The notes beneath the pieces were generated by a model that saw only the letters and a list, made by a program, of their open reading frames with translations, was not told the origin of the DNA and did no database searches. From positions 119,550,754 through 119,614,753 of the forward strand of contig CP136061.1 of NCBI GenBank assembly GCA_032622095.1: 64,000 nucleotides of DNA, written 5' to 3'. Of this stretch, positions 63,592-64,000 are shown piece by piece. Position 1 is the first letter of the stretch. Each line of letters begins with the position of its first letter. This DNA is from Siphonodentalium dalli (taxonomy: Eukaryota > Mollusca > Scaphopoda > Gadilida > Siphonodentaliidae). Position numbers and translations under genes: made by a program.

Positions 63592-64000
63592 GTAAACAAG
63601 TTTATAATCAGCTCAGGCCCGTTTTATACGTCGCTCCAAACACGGGTCGCGCTATCTTCCCCTGGCTCGACATTGGCGCATCTCTGGCTCGTGCTACGTT
63701 TGTTTGATTTATACGTCGAGCCAGCTGGCATGTGCTGTAATCGTATATTTCGAACAATTTAAGCATTTCTGATACAAAATTCCGTCTGCTATAATCACTT
63801 CCGCGATAGTGTCCTCTGACAATGCGCTATAAACTGGCCATCTATACAGTGCATGAATCTCATAATTTACGCTTTCGTTGGTTTCAAAATCGGGATCTTG
63901 TCATTCATTTCCCTCGAATATATATCTCTGCAATATATTTATTCCCAACTTTCGCGAAACGTCCTTTTGTCAGTCCCCGTAGTATACCGTACAATTGCCT
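63592..64000. other. BCAP31: start of BCAP31 intron 5, nothing recognised
   Basis: No further coding block with BAP31 similarity up to the window edge. GTTTTATACGTCG-like and TTTATACGTCGAGCC motifs recur at 63620 and 63700 (local duplication). Confidence 0.5.

Overview
The window is animal nuclear DNA, AT-rich and packed with introns and transposons. Three protein-coding genes can be read with confidence. The abundance of short hairpin transposons and the gene content (a motile-cilium gene and an ER-membrane gene) fit a lophotrochozoan, most likely a mollusc. That assignment is inference, because no diagnostic gene is present. I see no rRNA, tRNA, CRISPR array or bacterial-style operon.

Layout: (1) 1-2850 is transposon-rich upstream DNA. 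(2) 2851-4728 (+) is an intronless CDS for mitochondrial aspartyl-tRNA synthetase (DARS2). (3) 4729-7354 is a spacer made mostly of nested mobile elements. (4) 7355-37603 (-) is an IQCA1/DRC11 gene, a subunit of the ciliary nexin-dynein regulatory complex. I resolved it into 18 coding exons whose splice phases all join in frame, giving a predicted 844-residue protein. (5) 37604-43683 is an intergenic region with two degenerate MULE-type transposons and degenerate tandem repeats. (6) 43684-63591 (+) holds the first five coding exons of a BCAP31/BAP31 gene, an ER-membrane cargo receptor. Its 3' end runs past the window. DARS2 and IQCA1 are convergent; IQCA1 and BCAP31 are divergent.

The most interesting gene-level observation is that exon 3 of the BCAP31 gene is present three times in tandem. 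Two copies (3a at 48092-48242 and 3b at 49673-49820) are intact, share splice phase, and have lengths of 1 modulo 3, so including or skipping both breaks the frame. This is the signature of mutually exclusive alternative exons. A third copy at 46152-46235 is truncated and frameshifted. The swap would change the loop between TM2 and TM3 and the start of TM3.

The rest of the window records transposition history. I distinguish several short-element families (A-E, H): A and D have TTAA targets and CCCTTT ends (piggyBac-like); B has TA targets and CAGTAATGC ends (mariner-like, almost fully palindromic); C is about 520 bp with TTAA targets; E has 8-bp target duplications (hAT-like). Several larger hAT-like elements and foldback or MULE-like elements are also present. 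Nested insertions (C into B, B into A, hAT into H, a short element into a MULE transposase) give relative ages and, in several cases, readable pre-insertion sites. Element ends lie within about 6-26 bp of seven of the seventeen IQCA1 5' splice sites.
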